Counted from the stretch's first letter, positions 8,721 to 16,953 are shown. The stretch is DNA of 45,055 nucleotides from Hellea sp. (GCA_020629135.1 JAHDDX010000013.1:1-45055); one strand, 5' to 3'. Notes: generated by a model not told the origin, from the sequence alone. Numbers and translations: made by a program.

Positions 8721-9826
8721 TCTATCCTCGTAAACCCAAGTGGAACCGGTAACCCATCAGACTGAAAACTTATAGCTTTGAAAAGTGTTCCCATTTGATC
8801 GGCGCTCATTAATCGATCTAATTGCCGGGCGATCTTGGCTTTGGCGTCGGAATTTCCCCGGGATAAGGCCACAGCGCGAACCTCAATTCCAATTTTTGAG
8901 AGAAACTCCGACTGAGTCACGATGTTTGTCGTGTCCAGAGCAATTTCTTTGGCGATTTGGCGCAGGGCATCAAAATCGACCCGGGCAGTCAGGTCCGTGT
9001 TGCCGGGATCAGAAAAAACGCCGACTTTTTCGTGGCGTTTTAAGGCCTGTAAGCTATCGCCAAATTCTGTCATATCAGGCCCGTAATCTATAAATAAGGC
9101 TCGGCCAGGAAATTGTTTAAATCGGGCCTTCAATTGATCGAGAATTTGCGCATTTGCCGGACAGACTTCGATCAAATCATCTGTTTTGGCATCGGCTTGT
9201 CCGTTGGGTAATGCGGCTTGCAAAGTGTCTGAAATCGGTAACGGAGACTTCCCAAACCGCAATTGATCGTCCTCCAAGACGACCATACGTTCATGCCAGC
9301 CTGCCCGCCCGGCAAAGGGGTCATTTTGAATGAATTGACGAATGGGAAGGCAATCTAGAAACTCATTCGCGACAATGATTGCTGCTCCGTCAGGCAGCTC
9401 AGACAAATCCTTGATCCAGGAAACCGGTGCCGATGCGCTAGCTAAGGTTTTACCTTGAACGGCCTCAAGGGCGGCGCTCGCTTCTATCAATATAATATTG
9501 ACGGCACTTAAAAAATCTTGGTCGAGTTTAGCCGATCTAAGCATGTCACTCATCATGATCCCGCGGCCCGGTCCAAGTTCAACTAAATGAATTTTATCGG
9601 GACGTCCTAAATCTATCCAGCTTTGCAGGGCCCAAAGACCCAATACTTCGCCAAACATTTGTGAAATCTCGGGCGCGGTAATGAAATCTCCATCTGAACC
9701 CAAAGGGTCGCGAGTTGGATAATATCCGTCTGTTGGATCAAGCAGGCATAGAGTCATAAATTCCGCGACCGTGATCGGGCCTTCGGACTTGATGCGCTTG
9801 ATAATTCGGTCCTTAAGCCGGCTCAT
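8717..9826 (-). CDS. Class I SAM-dependent methyltransferase, MidA/NDUFAF7 family
   Basis: A 369-aa methyltransferase of the family whose mitochondrial member NDUFAF7 methylates an arginine of complex I subunit NDUFS2. The N-terminus GPITVAEFMTLCLLDPTDGYYPTRDPLGSDGDFITAPEISQMFGE is highly characteristic, and the SAM site reads VELGPGRGIMMSDML near residue 85. NEFLDCLPIRQF and FIDYGP follow at the usual spacing. Its role in bacteria is inferred from the mitochondrial relative. It overlaps lgt by 14 bases upstream and pgeF by four downstream, so the three are almost certainly translated from one message. Confidence 0.93.
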   Translation of the reverse strand: MSRLKDRIIKRIKSEGPITVAEFMTLCLLDPTDGYYPTRDPLGSDGDFITAPEISQMFGEVLGLWALQSWIDLGRPDKIHLVELGPGRGIMMSDMLRSAKLDQDFLSAVNIILIEASAALEAVQGKTLASASAPVSWIKDLSELPDGAAIIVANEFLDCLPIRQFIQNDPFAGRAGWHERMVVLEDDQLRFGKSPLPISDTLQAALPNGQADAKTDDLIEVCPANAQILDQLKARFKQFPGRALFIDYGPDMTEFGDSLQALKRHEKVGVFSDPGNTDLTARVDFDALRQIAKEIALDTTNIVTQSEFLSKIGIEVRAVALSRGNSDAKAKIARQLDRLMSADQMGTLFKAISFQSDGLPVPLGFTRIE

Positions 9827-10697
9827 CTTTCATCCGCTTTGGCGCCACGGGCTGGCGTTTGCTGGCCCAGATAATGATCATTAAGCCAATGATTATCATG
9901 GGAATGGAATACAGCATGCCGCGCGTGAAATACTCGTGAATTTGCGGGATATTGTCGGGTTCTCTGAAGAATTCAACAAAGGTTCTGAAAACGCCGTAGA
10001 GCAATATAAACACACCAGCGCTCAGTCCCGGCTTGGTCAGGATTTTGGTTTTGCGGGTCAAAACAAACAAAACCAGGAATATCACAATGCCCTCTAGAAA
10101 AGCCTCATAAAGCTGGCTGGGATGACGCGGCATAGAGGTATAATCTTTTTCAAATATAAAGGCCCAGGGTACATCTGTTGCCCGGCCATAAAGTTCCTGA
10201 TTTATAAAATTGGCAATACGTACAAGAAAAAGGCCTAAAGGTGCCCCGATGGCGGCCATATCAGCCCACCGCCACAAAGAGGCTTTGTATTTTCGTGTAA
10301 TAAACCAAGCGGCAGCGCAAACCCCTAAAAAACCGCCGTGAAAGGCCATGCCGCCTTCCCAGACTTTGAATATCGCAATTGGATCAGCAATATATTTGTG
10401 CGTATCATATAGGAGGATGGATCCCAGACGCCCTCCAATCATTATGCCAAGCAGACAATAAAAGGCGAAATCTTCGAGCATTTCTTTGTTCGGAATAACA
10501 TCGACTCCCCGGGTCATGCCGGTTGGAATCCAAGCATCGTGCAGGCGGGTGGTTCGGAGCGCGTAATAAAAGGCGAGAATAACACCAACAATATATCCCA
10601 GGCCGTACCACTTTATGCTAAGCGGACCGGGAAGGGGAATGGCGGTCTCATTGATCCAATCTGGAAATGGGATAGCTGAGATCAGATCAAAAAGCAT
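9813..10697 (-). CDS. lgt: Prolipoprotein diacylglyceryl transferase
   Basis: A 294-aa inner-membrane enzyme that moves the diacylglyceryl group of phosphatidylglycerol to the lipobox cysteine of prolipoproteins. About seven hydrophobic segments are seen. Conserved blocks are SIKWYGLGYIVGV, GGMAFHGGFLGV (with the essential histidine), the Lgt signature near RIANFINQELYGRATDVPWAF, and RHPSQLYEA. The C-terminus is short and basic (KRQPVAPKRMKDEPA). This enzyme serves several lipoproteins encoded in the same window: the amidase, the hydrolase-like protein, the metallopeptidase and its small partner. It is the first gene of the lgt-midA-pgeF group and is divergent from ubiK across 88 bases. Confidence 0.97.
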   Translation of the reverse strand: MLFDLISAIPFPDWINETAIPLPGPLSIKWYGLGYIVGVILAFYYALRTTRLHDAWIPTGMTRGVDVIPNKEMLEDFAFYCLLGIMIGGRLGSILLYDTHKYIADPIAIFKVWEGGMAFHGGFLGVCAAAWFITRKYKASLWRWADMAAIGAPLGLFLVRIANFINQELYGRATDVPWAFIFEKDYTSMPRHPSQLYEAFLEGIVIFLVLFVLTRKTKILTKPGLSAGVFILLYGVFRTFVEFFREPDNIPQIHEYFTRGMLYSIPMIIIGLMIIIWASKRQPVAPKRMKDEPA

Positions 10698-10785
10698 AGC
10701 GCGGCGATTCGTTCAGTTGGGACACTGGAAATTGTGATATAGTGCTCCTATCTGTATTGAAAGCAAAATCAAAGCGGGTTCCGTT

Positions 10786-11043
10786 ATGCAGTCTAAATCA
10801 AAACCCATGGATGACCTGGCCAATCTGGTGACCAATGCCGTAGGTGCGGTTAAAGGCGTCGGTGATGAAATGAAAGCCATGGGCCGATCTCAGGCAGAAC
10901 GACTGATCGCCGATATGGATCTTATTAGTCGTGACGAGTTTGAAGTGCTTAAGACGCTGGTTTTGAAATCTCAGGATGAGAATGAGAAACTCAAAAAGAA
11001 AGTGGCCTCATTGGAGCGACAGATAAAAGCTCTAAAAAAGTAG
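10786..11043 (+). CDS. ubiK: Accessory factor UbiK family protein (BMFP domain)
   Basis: An 85-aa protein of the BMFP/UbiK family, which helps ubiquinone biosynthesis in proteobacteria, probably by organising the Ubi complex at membranes. The N-terminal part (MDDLANLVTNAVGAVKGVGDEMKAMGRSQAERLIADMDLISRDEFEVLKTLV) is amphipathic helix followed by the conserved 'SRDEFEVLK' block. The last 35 residues are a coiled coil with heptad leucines and valines (ENEKLKKKVASLERQIKAL) expected to trimerise. It is divergent from lgt. The downstream gap holds a pair of DnaA-box-like sequences. Confidence 0.9.
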   Translation: MQSKSKPMDDLANLVTNAVGAVKGVGDEMKAMGRSQAERLIADMDLISRDEFEVLKTLVLKSQDENEKLKKKVASLERQIKALKK

Positions 11044-11060
11044 GTGTTCAGTGTTGAGAC

Positions 11061-11089
11061 TGTGGATAAACTAAATATAGTTATCAACA
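11061..11089. promoter_or_regulatory. Inverted pair of DnaA-box-like sequences
   Basis: TGTGGATAA at 11061-11069 is the exact reverse complement of the consensus DnaA box TTATCCACA. TTATCAACA at 11081-11089 differs from it by one base and points the other way; 11 bases separate them. The pair lies between ubiK and the YbjN gene, 83 bases before the latter's start. No origin-type AT-rich unwinding region or box cluster is present, so regulatory DnaA binding or DnaA titration is more likely than an origin. Confidence 0.45.
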
Positions 11090-11171
11090 TCTGAATTTAC
11101 ACTATATCTTGTAATTTGATCTCAATATCGTAGCTTTTCCTTAACCAAGGGATTCGGTGAAGGAGCCCGGT

Positions 11172-11705
11172 ATGAGACTGGCGGACGAATATTGCATACG
11201 CCCGGGGCAAAACTTGAACAGTGTTGTTTCCGCCCCGTATAATCCTATAGATGTGTTTAAACGCCTCTCGATCGCCGAACATTATGAATATGAAATGTCG
11301 GGCTCGAATGAGATACATCTGACATTGCCTGGAATCTGGTGTCAGCATGATATTGTCATTGCCTGGCATGAAGACACGGAAACTATTCATTTTTATCTGG
11401 CACTTGACGGACGGGCCCCTGGCGGACGCAGCAATGATATTTGCCGCCTATTGTCTCTGTTAAATGAGAGACTCAATGTCGGTCATTTTGATTTTTGGGG
11501 CAAAAACGGCGCCTTAGTCTATCGAAATGCCTTGTCCTTGCGGGGCGGCGCCCGTTTAAAAATAGAGCAGGCCCAGGATATGATCGCCTCTGCACTCGAC
11601 GCGGCTGAACGGGGCTACCCGGCTTGCCAATATGTGATCTGGGCCGGAAAATCGCCTGAAGACGCTCTTACATCTGCTCTTGTCGATCTTGCTGCGAACC
11701 CTTAA
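11172..11705 (+). CDS. YbjN domain-containing protein
   Basis: A 177-aa cytoplasmic protein of the YbjN family, which has the fold of type III secretion chaperones and is linked to stress and motility phenotypes in enterobacteria. Visible blocks are NPIDVFKRLSIAEHYEYEMSG at the start, then CQHDIVIAWHEDTETIHFYLALD, and GHFDFWGKNGALVYRNALSLRGG before a final helix DMIASALDAAERGYPACQYVIWAG, an arrangement familiar from alphaproteobacterial members. I chose ATG 11172 because AAGGAG sits six bases upstream; a GTG at 11157 is in frame but overlaps that site. It is followed after 12 bases by proC, a pairing common in alphaproteobacteria. Molecular function is unknown. Confidence 0.82.
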   Translation: MRLADEYCIRPGQNLNSVVSAPYNPIDVFKRLSIAEHYEYEMSGSNEIHLTLPGIWCQHDIVIAWHEDTETIHFYLALDGRAPGGRSNDICRLLSLLNERLNVGHFDFWGKNGALVYRNALSLRGGARLKIEQAQDMIASALDAAERGYPACQYVIWAGKSPEDALTSALVDLAANP

Positions 11706-11717
11706 ACGCCGCCTTTC

Positions 11718-12539
11718 ATGACTGAATTTACGCATATCGTCGTCGGGGCGGGCCGTATGGGCAGCGCCATGGTTGCCGGGTGGATCAAAGGGCGCAAGCC
11801 AACTGTGCCAGCCGACCAGCTATTACTGATTGATCCCAATGAAAATCCAAATGTGAAAACATTGATGGCGCAAGGATGTCACTATTTGCCGGATTTGCCC
11901 GCTGGCCTTGAAAAGGTTGAATATGTCTTGCTGGCGATAAAGCCGCAATTGTTTGATCAAATTTCAGCTAAAATTGCGCGGGCCTTGCCCGAAGGCAGTG
12001 TCGTTATTTCTATTCTTGCCGGTACAACAACAGCACAATTACAAGCAGCATTTCCAGCGCAGAATGTCGTTCGGGCCATGCCAAATACGCCGGCTTCCAT
12101 TGGCAAAGGCATTACGGCCTATACCTGTGAGGATCGGGTCACGGATTCTCAAAAACAAATGGTGCAAAAACTGCTCAGCGCCGGAGGAAAGGTCGAAGAG
12201 GTCCAAAACGATCAGATGATCGATATGGTCACTGCCGTATCCGGATCAGGTCCGGCCTATTTTTTCCATATGGTCGAAGCCTTGGAGGCGGCGGCGATCA
12301 AAATCGGCCTGCCTGAAGCTCTGGCACCGGAATTTGCCCGGCAGACTTTGATAGGTGCGGGCGCTTTGCTGGAACAATCCGATCAATCGGCGCGGTCCCT
12401 GCGTGAAGCGGTGACGTCGCCAGGCGGAACAACTCAGGCCGCGCTAGATGTCCTGATGAGCGAGCAGGGTTTGCCGCCCATTATGCGTGAAACCGTGAAG
12501 GCCGCTTTTTTGCGCGCGCGAGAGCTTGGTAAATCTTAA
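11718..12539 (+). CDS. proC: Pyrroline-5-carboxylate reductase
   Basis: A 273-aa NADPH-dependent enzyme that makes proline from pyrroline-5-carboxylate, the last step of proline synthesis. The Rossmann start is VVGAGRMGSAMVAGWIKG, VRAMPNTPASIGKGITAY is the conserved mid-block, and the C-terminal signature region reads SGSGPAYFFHMVEALEAAA...SLREAVTSPGGTTQAALDVL. Length and motifs are typical. Its stop codon TAA (12537-12539) interlocks with the stop of the convergent protease gene in a shared TTAA. Confidence 0.96.
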   Translation: MTEFTHIVVGAGRMGSAMVAGWIKGRKPTVPADQLLLIDPNENPNVKTLMAQGCHYLPDLPAGLEKVEYVLLAIKPQLFDQISAKIARALPEGSVVISILAGTTTAQLQAAFPAQNVVRAMPNTPASIGKGITAYTCEDRVTDSQKQMVQKLLSAGGKVEEVQNDQMIDMVTAVSGSGPAYFFHMVEALEAAAIKIGLPEALAPEFARQTLIGAGALLEQSDQSARSLREAVTSPGGTTQAALDVLMSEQGLPPIMRETVKAAFLRARELGKS

Positions 12540-13168
12540 CTGATTTTTTTAGAGCTTGCTTTCACAGCATGCCATAATGCGTGAAGCGAAACGAAATCAC
12601 AGCTTTCATCAGGGTCCCGGTCTGCATCAAGGTCTGCCGGTGAATTGCGGGTGATCAAAATACCAATGGGGTCTTTGCTGTCCGCATCAATCACAGGGCC
12701 GCCGCTCATGCCTGTCACGACGGGTTCATCTGGGCGTTCAATATGCATGATCCACGTACCGGAACCTGTTCCCCGTTCCATGTAAACATGACCATAGCGC
12801 TGTTCCATGTTTCGGGCACCGGCCGGAAAGCCATTGGCGATAACTTTTTGGCCAAGGAGCGGCGATGGTGGTGGGGTGTCCGGGAGGAGGCACCCGCGCA
12901 TGGCCGCATCCAGGCCTGTGGGCCAGATATGACTATCTCCGTCATGGGTAAATTCGGGCCAATTGTGCTGTGCATCCGTTAAAACATGCCCCGCCGTGAT
13001 CCAACCGTCCCAAAAAGGAAAGAAGCTGGCATAGCATTGGAACCTTTTCTCATTGTAAAAATGCCGCCGGACCGGGGTGTAAATATCCGAAGGCGGCATG
13101 AACTTTATCTCCGCCGGTGTGGGAGCTCGCCGTTTTCGGCCCAATCTGAAAAAAGGAAATAATGGCAT
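12536..13168 (-). CDS. Trypsin-like serine protease domain protein
   Basis: A 210-aa protein with a compact chymotrypsin-like fold. A plausible catalytic triad is His61 (WITAGHVL), Asp87 (TGLDAAM) and Ser155 (VVTGMSGGPVID), in the right order; the glycines before and after Ser155 form the oxyanion hole and the IGILITR strand follows as in S1 proteases. There is no PDZ domain, and the N-terminus MPLFPFFRLGRKRRA is basic with no clear cleavable signal, so location is uncertain: cytoplasmic or tethered by its N-terminus. It is not a DegP homologue. It is convergent with proC and divergent from the thioredoxin-like gene. Target unknown. Confidence 0.78.
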   Translation of the reverse strand: MPLFPFFRLGRKRRAPTPAEIKFMPPSDIYTPVRRHFYNEKRFQCYASFFPFWDGWITAGHVLTDAQHNWPEFTHDGDSHIWPTGLDAAMRGCLLPDTPPPSPLLGQKVIANGFPAGARNMEQRYGHVYMERGTGSGTWIMHIERPDEPVVTGMSGGPVIDADSKDPIGILITRNSPADLDADRDPDESCDFVSLHALWHAVKASSKKIS

Positions 13169-13238
13169 TGGCTAAATATTGCAGAGACGGGCTTTTATAC
13201 AAGCGTCTTCTGCGTTATCCAGACATAGGAGAATTGCG

Positions 13239-13739
13239 ATGAAATACCTGATAGCGGCTGTCTTAATGTTATCTCTTGAAGCCTGTGCCTCAACGCCGGC
13301 TCATTCAGACGATGAAGCCCATCACGCCGTTGATGAGCCCCGGCCTTATCATGCGGCCTCTGACGCCAAATCGGAATTGGCAGAAACCCTGGCCCTGGCG
13401 AAATCAGAGAATATGATGTCTTTGATCGTTATGGGGGCCAATTGGTGCCATGATAGCCGCGGCTTGGCCGCCCAGTTTGAAAAACCTCGGTTTCAAACTC
13501 TGATCAAGGATCACTATAAGCTGCTCTATATTGATGTCGGCGAAAAGAACCGCAATATCGATATTGCTCAGGGCTTTGGCGTTGACGATATTGTCGGCAC
13601 GCCAACCGTCTTTGTTCTATCGCCGGAGGGTGAGGTTCTAAATCTCGACACGGCGCCCACATGGCGAAATGCGGCCAGTCGCAGCGAAGGTGAAATATTT
13701 GAATATTTTCGAGGCTTTGCTCATCCACGCCATCCATAA
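13239..13739 (+). CDS. Thioredoxin-fold lipoprotein with a CxxS active site
   Basis: A 166-aa exported thioredoxin-like protein. The signal MKYLIAAVLMLSLEAC ends in a lipobox-like sequence (LEAC, Cys16), with an unusual glutamate at -2. The active-site region reads VMGANWCHDSRGLAAQF (Cys70), so the canonical CxxC is CHDS with the second cysteine replaced by serine; cis-proline is in IVGTPTVFVLSPEGE (Pro122). A one-cysteine site cannot catalyse normal dithiol exchange and suggests trapping of mixed disulfides, reduction of a sulfenate, or a non-redox binding role. ATG 13239 has AGGAG eight bases upstream; a TTG at 13179 is less likely. The gene stands alone between two genes on the other strand. 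Confidence 0.78.
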   Translation: MKYLIAAVLMLSLEACASTPAHSDDEAHHAVDEPRPYHAASDAKSELAETLALAKSENMMSLIVMGANWCHDSRGLAAQFEKPRFQTLIKDHYKLLYIDVGEKNRNIDIAQGFGVDDIVGTPTVFVLSPEGEVLNLDTAPTWRNAASRSEGEIFEYFRGFAHPRHP

Positions 13740-13745
13740 CCATTT

Positions 13746-15026
13746 TCAGGATTTCGGTTTTTTCGATTTGAGGACCCGGGCTTTGACGATTGCGTTTTTG
13801 CCAAACTTATCCCGGGCAATGTCAGAGGCACGTTCCGCCTGACCGCGTTTTAGCGCTGCGGGATCCAGGAGATCCCCGCTATCGCCAATTGGATCAGACA
13901 GATCTGAAATTCCAGCGCCTAGAAGCCGGAAAGATCGTCCATTGGCTTCCTTTTCGAGCAAAGGTTCCAGCACATGATACATGGCGTCCGCCAGTTGAAT
14001 GGGTTGGGGCAGGCTACGCCGCCGCGTGAGCGTTTCGAAGTTTTTGGTTTTTAGCTTTAGGGTTACAACCCGCCCGGCCGTGTCTTTGGCTTTGGCCCGG
14101 TCAGATGTTTTCACACAGATCGACCAGAGCTTGTCTTTCAGGGTTTCAAGATCAGATATGTCAGTATTAAAAGTGATTTCCGAGGATACGGATTTGCGCT
14201 CTGATGTCGGATTGACCTTGCGGTAATCTTCGGCCCGCGCCAATCGCGCCAATCGCAAACCGGCTTCTCCAAACTGTTTCATCATATCGGAATCGGCGCG
14301 TTTTCTAACATCTCTGATCGTATGGATGCCTGCCTTGGCGAGGGAGCGGGCAAAAGCAGGGCCTATCCCGAATATAAAATCGACGGGTTTGTCGATCAGA
14401 AAATCCTGCGCTTCGGCCCGGCCCAGAACGGCAAAACCATAGGGCTTGTCCAGATCAGAGGCGGTTTTGGCTAAAAATTTATTATAGCTCAATCCAACAG
14501 ATACGGTCACGCCAATTTCTTTTAAAATCCGGTTCTGCAAGTGTATTAGACTTTGGGCCGGTGTTTGGCCGTGCAGGCGTTCAGTGCCGGTCAGGTCAAG
14601 GAAGGCTTCGTCAATAGATAACGGTTCCACCAATGGGGTGAGGTCGCGCATCATTTGACGAATGCGTCTGCCTTCTTTGGCATATTTGTTGATATTGGGT
14701 TTGATGATGACCGCATCCGGGCAGGCCTGACGGGCTTTGAACATGGGCATGGCGGAATGTACCCCGTAAATCCGGGCATTGTAACAGGCCGCCGAAACAA
14801 CGCCTCGCACGCCGCCGCCGATGATCACTGGAACATTTGCAAGGTCAGGATTGTCGCGTTTTTCTATTGAGGCATAAAATGCGTCACAATCGACATGGGC
14901 GATCGACAATTGAGATATTTCACCATGTCGAATAATTTCATGATGCCCACATTTCGCGCAGATATCGTTGCTTGCGAGCTCAGCGCAGCGTCGGCAAAAG
15001 GCGGAATTGTTTTGGTTTTCTATCAT
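13746..15026 (-). CDS. dinB: DNA polymerase IV (Y family) with N-terminal zinc finger
   Basis: A 426-aa translesion DNA polymerase. A four-cysteine zinc-ribbon-like segment (Cys11, Cys14, Cys23, Cys26) precedes the polymerase core, an addition seen in many alphaproteobacterial DinB proteins. The catalytic motifs are IAHVDCDAFYASIE (Asp46) and SIDEAFLDLTG; the helix-hairpin-helix segment DKPVDFIFGIGPAFARSLAKAGIHTIRDV and the little-finger domain follow. The C-terminus is Lys-rich (KARVLKSKKPKS) without an obvious consensus beta-clamp motif by eye. The gene is divergent from divK across 150 bases containing GANTC and CtrA-like sequences. I see no LexA-type SOS box directly in front of it. Confidence 0.95.
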   Translation of the reverse strand: MIENQNNSAFCRRCAELASNDICAKCGHHEIIRHGEISQLSIAHVDCDAFYASIEKRDNPDLANVPVIIGGGVRGVVSAACYNARIYGVHSAMPMFKARQACPDAVIIKPNINKYAKEGRRIRQMMRDLTPLVEPLSIDEAFLDLTGTERLHGQTPAQSLIHLQNRILKEIGVTVSVGLSYNKFLAKTASDLDKPYGFAVLGRAEAQDFLIDKPVDFIFGIGPAFARSLAKAGIHTIRDVRKRADSDMMKQFGEAGLRLARLARAEDYRKVNPTSERKSVSSEITFNTDISDLETLKDKLWSICVKTSDRAKAKDTAGRVVTLKLKTKNFETLTRRRSLPQPIQLADAMYHVLEPLLEKEANGRSFRLLGAGISDLSDPIGDSGDLLDPAALKRGQAERASDIARDKFGKNAIVKARVLKSKKPKS

Positions 15027-15028
15027 GC

Positions 15029-15072
15029 GAATCGCGTTAATGTTCTCTTTATGTTCCTTAATCTATTCCTAA
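15029..15072. promoter_or_regulatory. Possible CtrA boxes and GANTC site between dinB and divK
   Basis: Two near-matches to the CtrA recognition pattern TTAA-N7-TTAA are present: TTAA...TTTA at 15037-15051 and TTAA...CTAA at 15058-15072. Each has one mismatch, and they start 21 bases apart, about two helical turns. A GAATC (GANTC, CcrM methylation motif) at 15029-15033 lies just upstream of the dinB start. CtrA control of divK is known in Caulobacter; the assignment here is inference from pattern only. Confidence 0.4.
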
Positions 15073-15176
15073 CCGCCTGCACACGCTTGATTAAGGATAT
15101 TCGTGTTAAATACCATCCTATAACAAGGCGCAATATAAGGCGCGGTAACAGGTGAACGGGAATTATGCTACAGGCC

Positions 15177-15542
15177 ATGCCCAAAAAGATACTCATCGTC
15201 GAAGATAACGAGCTCAATATGAAGCTGTTTTCAGACCTGCTTGAGGCGCATGGCTACGAAACTCGCGAAACCCGCGAAGGGCTCAAAGCCATCACATTGG
15301 CTAAATCATTTCGTCCTGATTTGATCTTAATGGATATTCAACTCCCTGAAGTCTCAGGTCTTGAAGTCACGAAATGGATCAAAGATGACGAAAACCTGAC
15401 CGATATCCCTGTCATTGCGGTAACGGCTTTCGCGATGCGTGGGGATGAAAAAAGAATTCGGGACGGAGGCTGTGCAGCCTATATTTCCAAACCGATCACT
15501 GTATCTTCATTTCTGGCGACGATCCGTAAATTTGTAAACTAG
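15177..15542 (+). CDS. divK: Cell-cycle response regulator DivK
   Basis: A single-domain response regulator of 121 residues from this start. It matches Caulobacter DivK closely: [16 protein letters not shown] at the start, phospho-acceptor Asp53 in [37 protein letters not shown] and the lysine in YISKPI. DivK is phosphorylated by PleC/DivJ-type kinases and controls CtrA activity through DivL and CckA, setting cell polarity and division timing. I prefer ATG 15177 because it puts the aspartate at position 53 as in known DivK; an in-frame ATG at 15165 would add four residues and cannot be excluded. pleD follows 13 bases after the stop, the same order as in Caulobacter. Confidence 0.96.
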   Translation: MPKKILIVEDNELNMKLFSDLLEAHGYETRETREGLKAITLAKSFRPDLILMDIQLPEVSGLEVTKWIKDDENLTDIPVIAVTAFAMRGDEKRIRDGGCAAYISKPITVSSFLATIRKFVN

Positions 15543-15555
15543 ATCGGGGTCGACC

Positions 15556-16917
15556 ATGAGTGCCCGAATTCTTGTTGTTGATGACCTAGCGCCAAACCGC
15601 CATTTGCTAGAGGTCAAGCTCGCCGCCGAATATTATGACGTGGTCACTGCGACTGGTGGCGAACGGGCGATTGAGATCGCACAAACCGAACAAATCGATT
15701 TAATCCTCATGGACGCAATTATGCCTGGCCTGGACGGGTTTGAATCCTGTCGTCGCCTTAAGAAAGATCCTAAAACTTACCATATCCCGGTGATCATGGT
15801 GACGGCTTTGGAAGAGACAAAAGATAGAATTCGAGGGCTCGAAGCCGGGGCAGATGATTTTATCACTAAGCCGATTGATGATTTCAATATGATGGCTCGG
15901 GTCCGTTCCATGCTGCGTCTGAAAATGGTCACGGATCAATTATTAAGCCATACGGGGCATTCAACTGAAGATAGCCGTCCCGTCATCTCTGGCCTTGAAA
16001 ATCGACGAGGCCGCATCCTTGTTTTTGAGGATCATGAAAAGCGGGCGAAACAGATTTCAGATCCCCTGGCGGATATTCATGATTTTCGAGTGATTGGCGA
16101 TCCGAGTACCATTAACGGTGTTACCAAGAAAGATACCGACCTTATTGTCGTGAGTTTAACCTCCGAATCGTTTGACGGACTTCGGGTTTGTGCCAGTCTT
16201 CGCTTCGATCAGGGAACAAGAGACATCCCAATCCTGGCGGTCGGGACACCTGACGATGAGGCCAAATTCGTTCGCGCTTATGATCTGGGCATCAATGATA
16301 CGTTGATGCGCCCGATAGAAACACAAGAATTGATTGCGCGCATTAATACGCAGCTTAAGCGCAAATTTTATGCAGATGCATTAATGGATAATTTCAACCA
16401 GAACCTGGAAATGGTTGTTGCGGATCCTTTGACTGGATTGGGAAATCGTCGCTATTTTGACCGAGCCGTCCAACCATTATTCAATCAATTGGACCAAACA
16501 GGCGAAATTTTTTCAATCGTCGTATTTGATGTGGATCATTTCAAACGGGTGAATGACATTTTGGGCCATGATACGGGTGACGAAGTCCTTAAAGAGGTCG
16601 CGACTCGTCTTGTGACGAATATGCGGGCGATTGATGTGGTCAGCCGTTATGGCGGCGAGGAGTTTATGATCGCCATGCCAAATACCCGACAGGACGAAGC
16701 TCTGGTCGCTATAGACCGTATCCGGGCCTTAATCGGCGGGACGCCAATATTTGTGGATGGCGAGGCTTTAAACATCACTTTAAGCGCCGGGGTTGCCGAA
16801 GCCAGTCAGGGTGAAAAATTACGTGATGTGTTTAAGCGCGCTGATAGTGCGCTTTACCGTGCGAAACAAAGCGGTCGCAATCAGGTTCAAGGCGCAGACG
16901 TAAAAAAAGCCGCCTAA
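15556..16917 (+). CDS. pleD: Response regulator/diguanylate cyclase PleD
   Basis: A 453-aa protein with the PleD layout: a receiver domain (residues 1-120, Asp53 in LILMDAIMPGLDG), a second receiver-like adaptor domain (about 150-275, lacking a clear phospho-acceptor context) and a GGDEF domain (about 290-448). The cyclase motif is RYGGEEFMIAMP, so it should make cyclic di-GMP. The product-inhibition site RxxD is present as RAID five residues before GGEEF. In Caulobacter PleD drives flagellum loss and stalk/holdfast formation at the swarmer-to-stalked switch. Coupled with divK. The last codons and stop lie inside the hairpin of the rpmG terminator. Confidence 0.97.
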   Translation: MSARILVVDDLAPNRHLLEVKLAAEYYDVVTATGGERAIEIAQTEQIDLILMDAIMPGLDGFESCRRLKKDPKTYHIPVIMVTALEETKDRIRGLEAGADDFITKPIDDFNMMARVRSMLRLKMVTDQLLSHTGHSTEDSRPVISGLENRRGRILVFEDHEKRAKQISDPLADIHDFRVIGDPSTINGVTKKDTDLIVVSLTSESFDGLRVCASLRFDQGTRDIPILAVGTPDDEAKFVRAYDLGINDTLMRPIETQELIARINTQLKRKFYADALMDNFNQNLEMVVADPLTGLGNRRYFDRAVQPLFNQLDQTGEIFSIVVFDVDHFKRVNDILGHDTGDEVLKEVATRLVTNMRAIDVVSRYGGEEFMIAMPNTRQDEALVAIDRIRALIGGTPIFVDGEALNITLSAGVAEASQGEKLRDVFKRADSALYRAKQSGRNQVQGADVKKAA

Positions 16918-16928
16918 AAAGGCGGCTT
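16902..16928 (-). terminator. Rho-independent terminator of rpmG overlapping the end of pleD
   Basis: Arms AAGCCGCC (16907-16914) and GGCGGCTT (16921-16928) form an eight-base-pair GC-rich stem with a six-base loop. On the minus strand the stem is followed by a run of T (16902-16908), the textbook form, 26 bases after the rpmG stop. On the plus strand only a weak T stretch follows. The pleD stop codon (16915-16917) lies in the loop, so the terminator and the pleD C-terminus share sequence. Confidence 0.85.
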
Positions 16929-16953
16929 GTCATACGCAGAACTTGCCTGCGAA

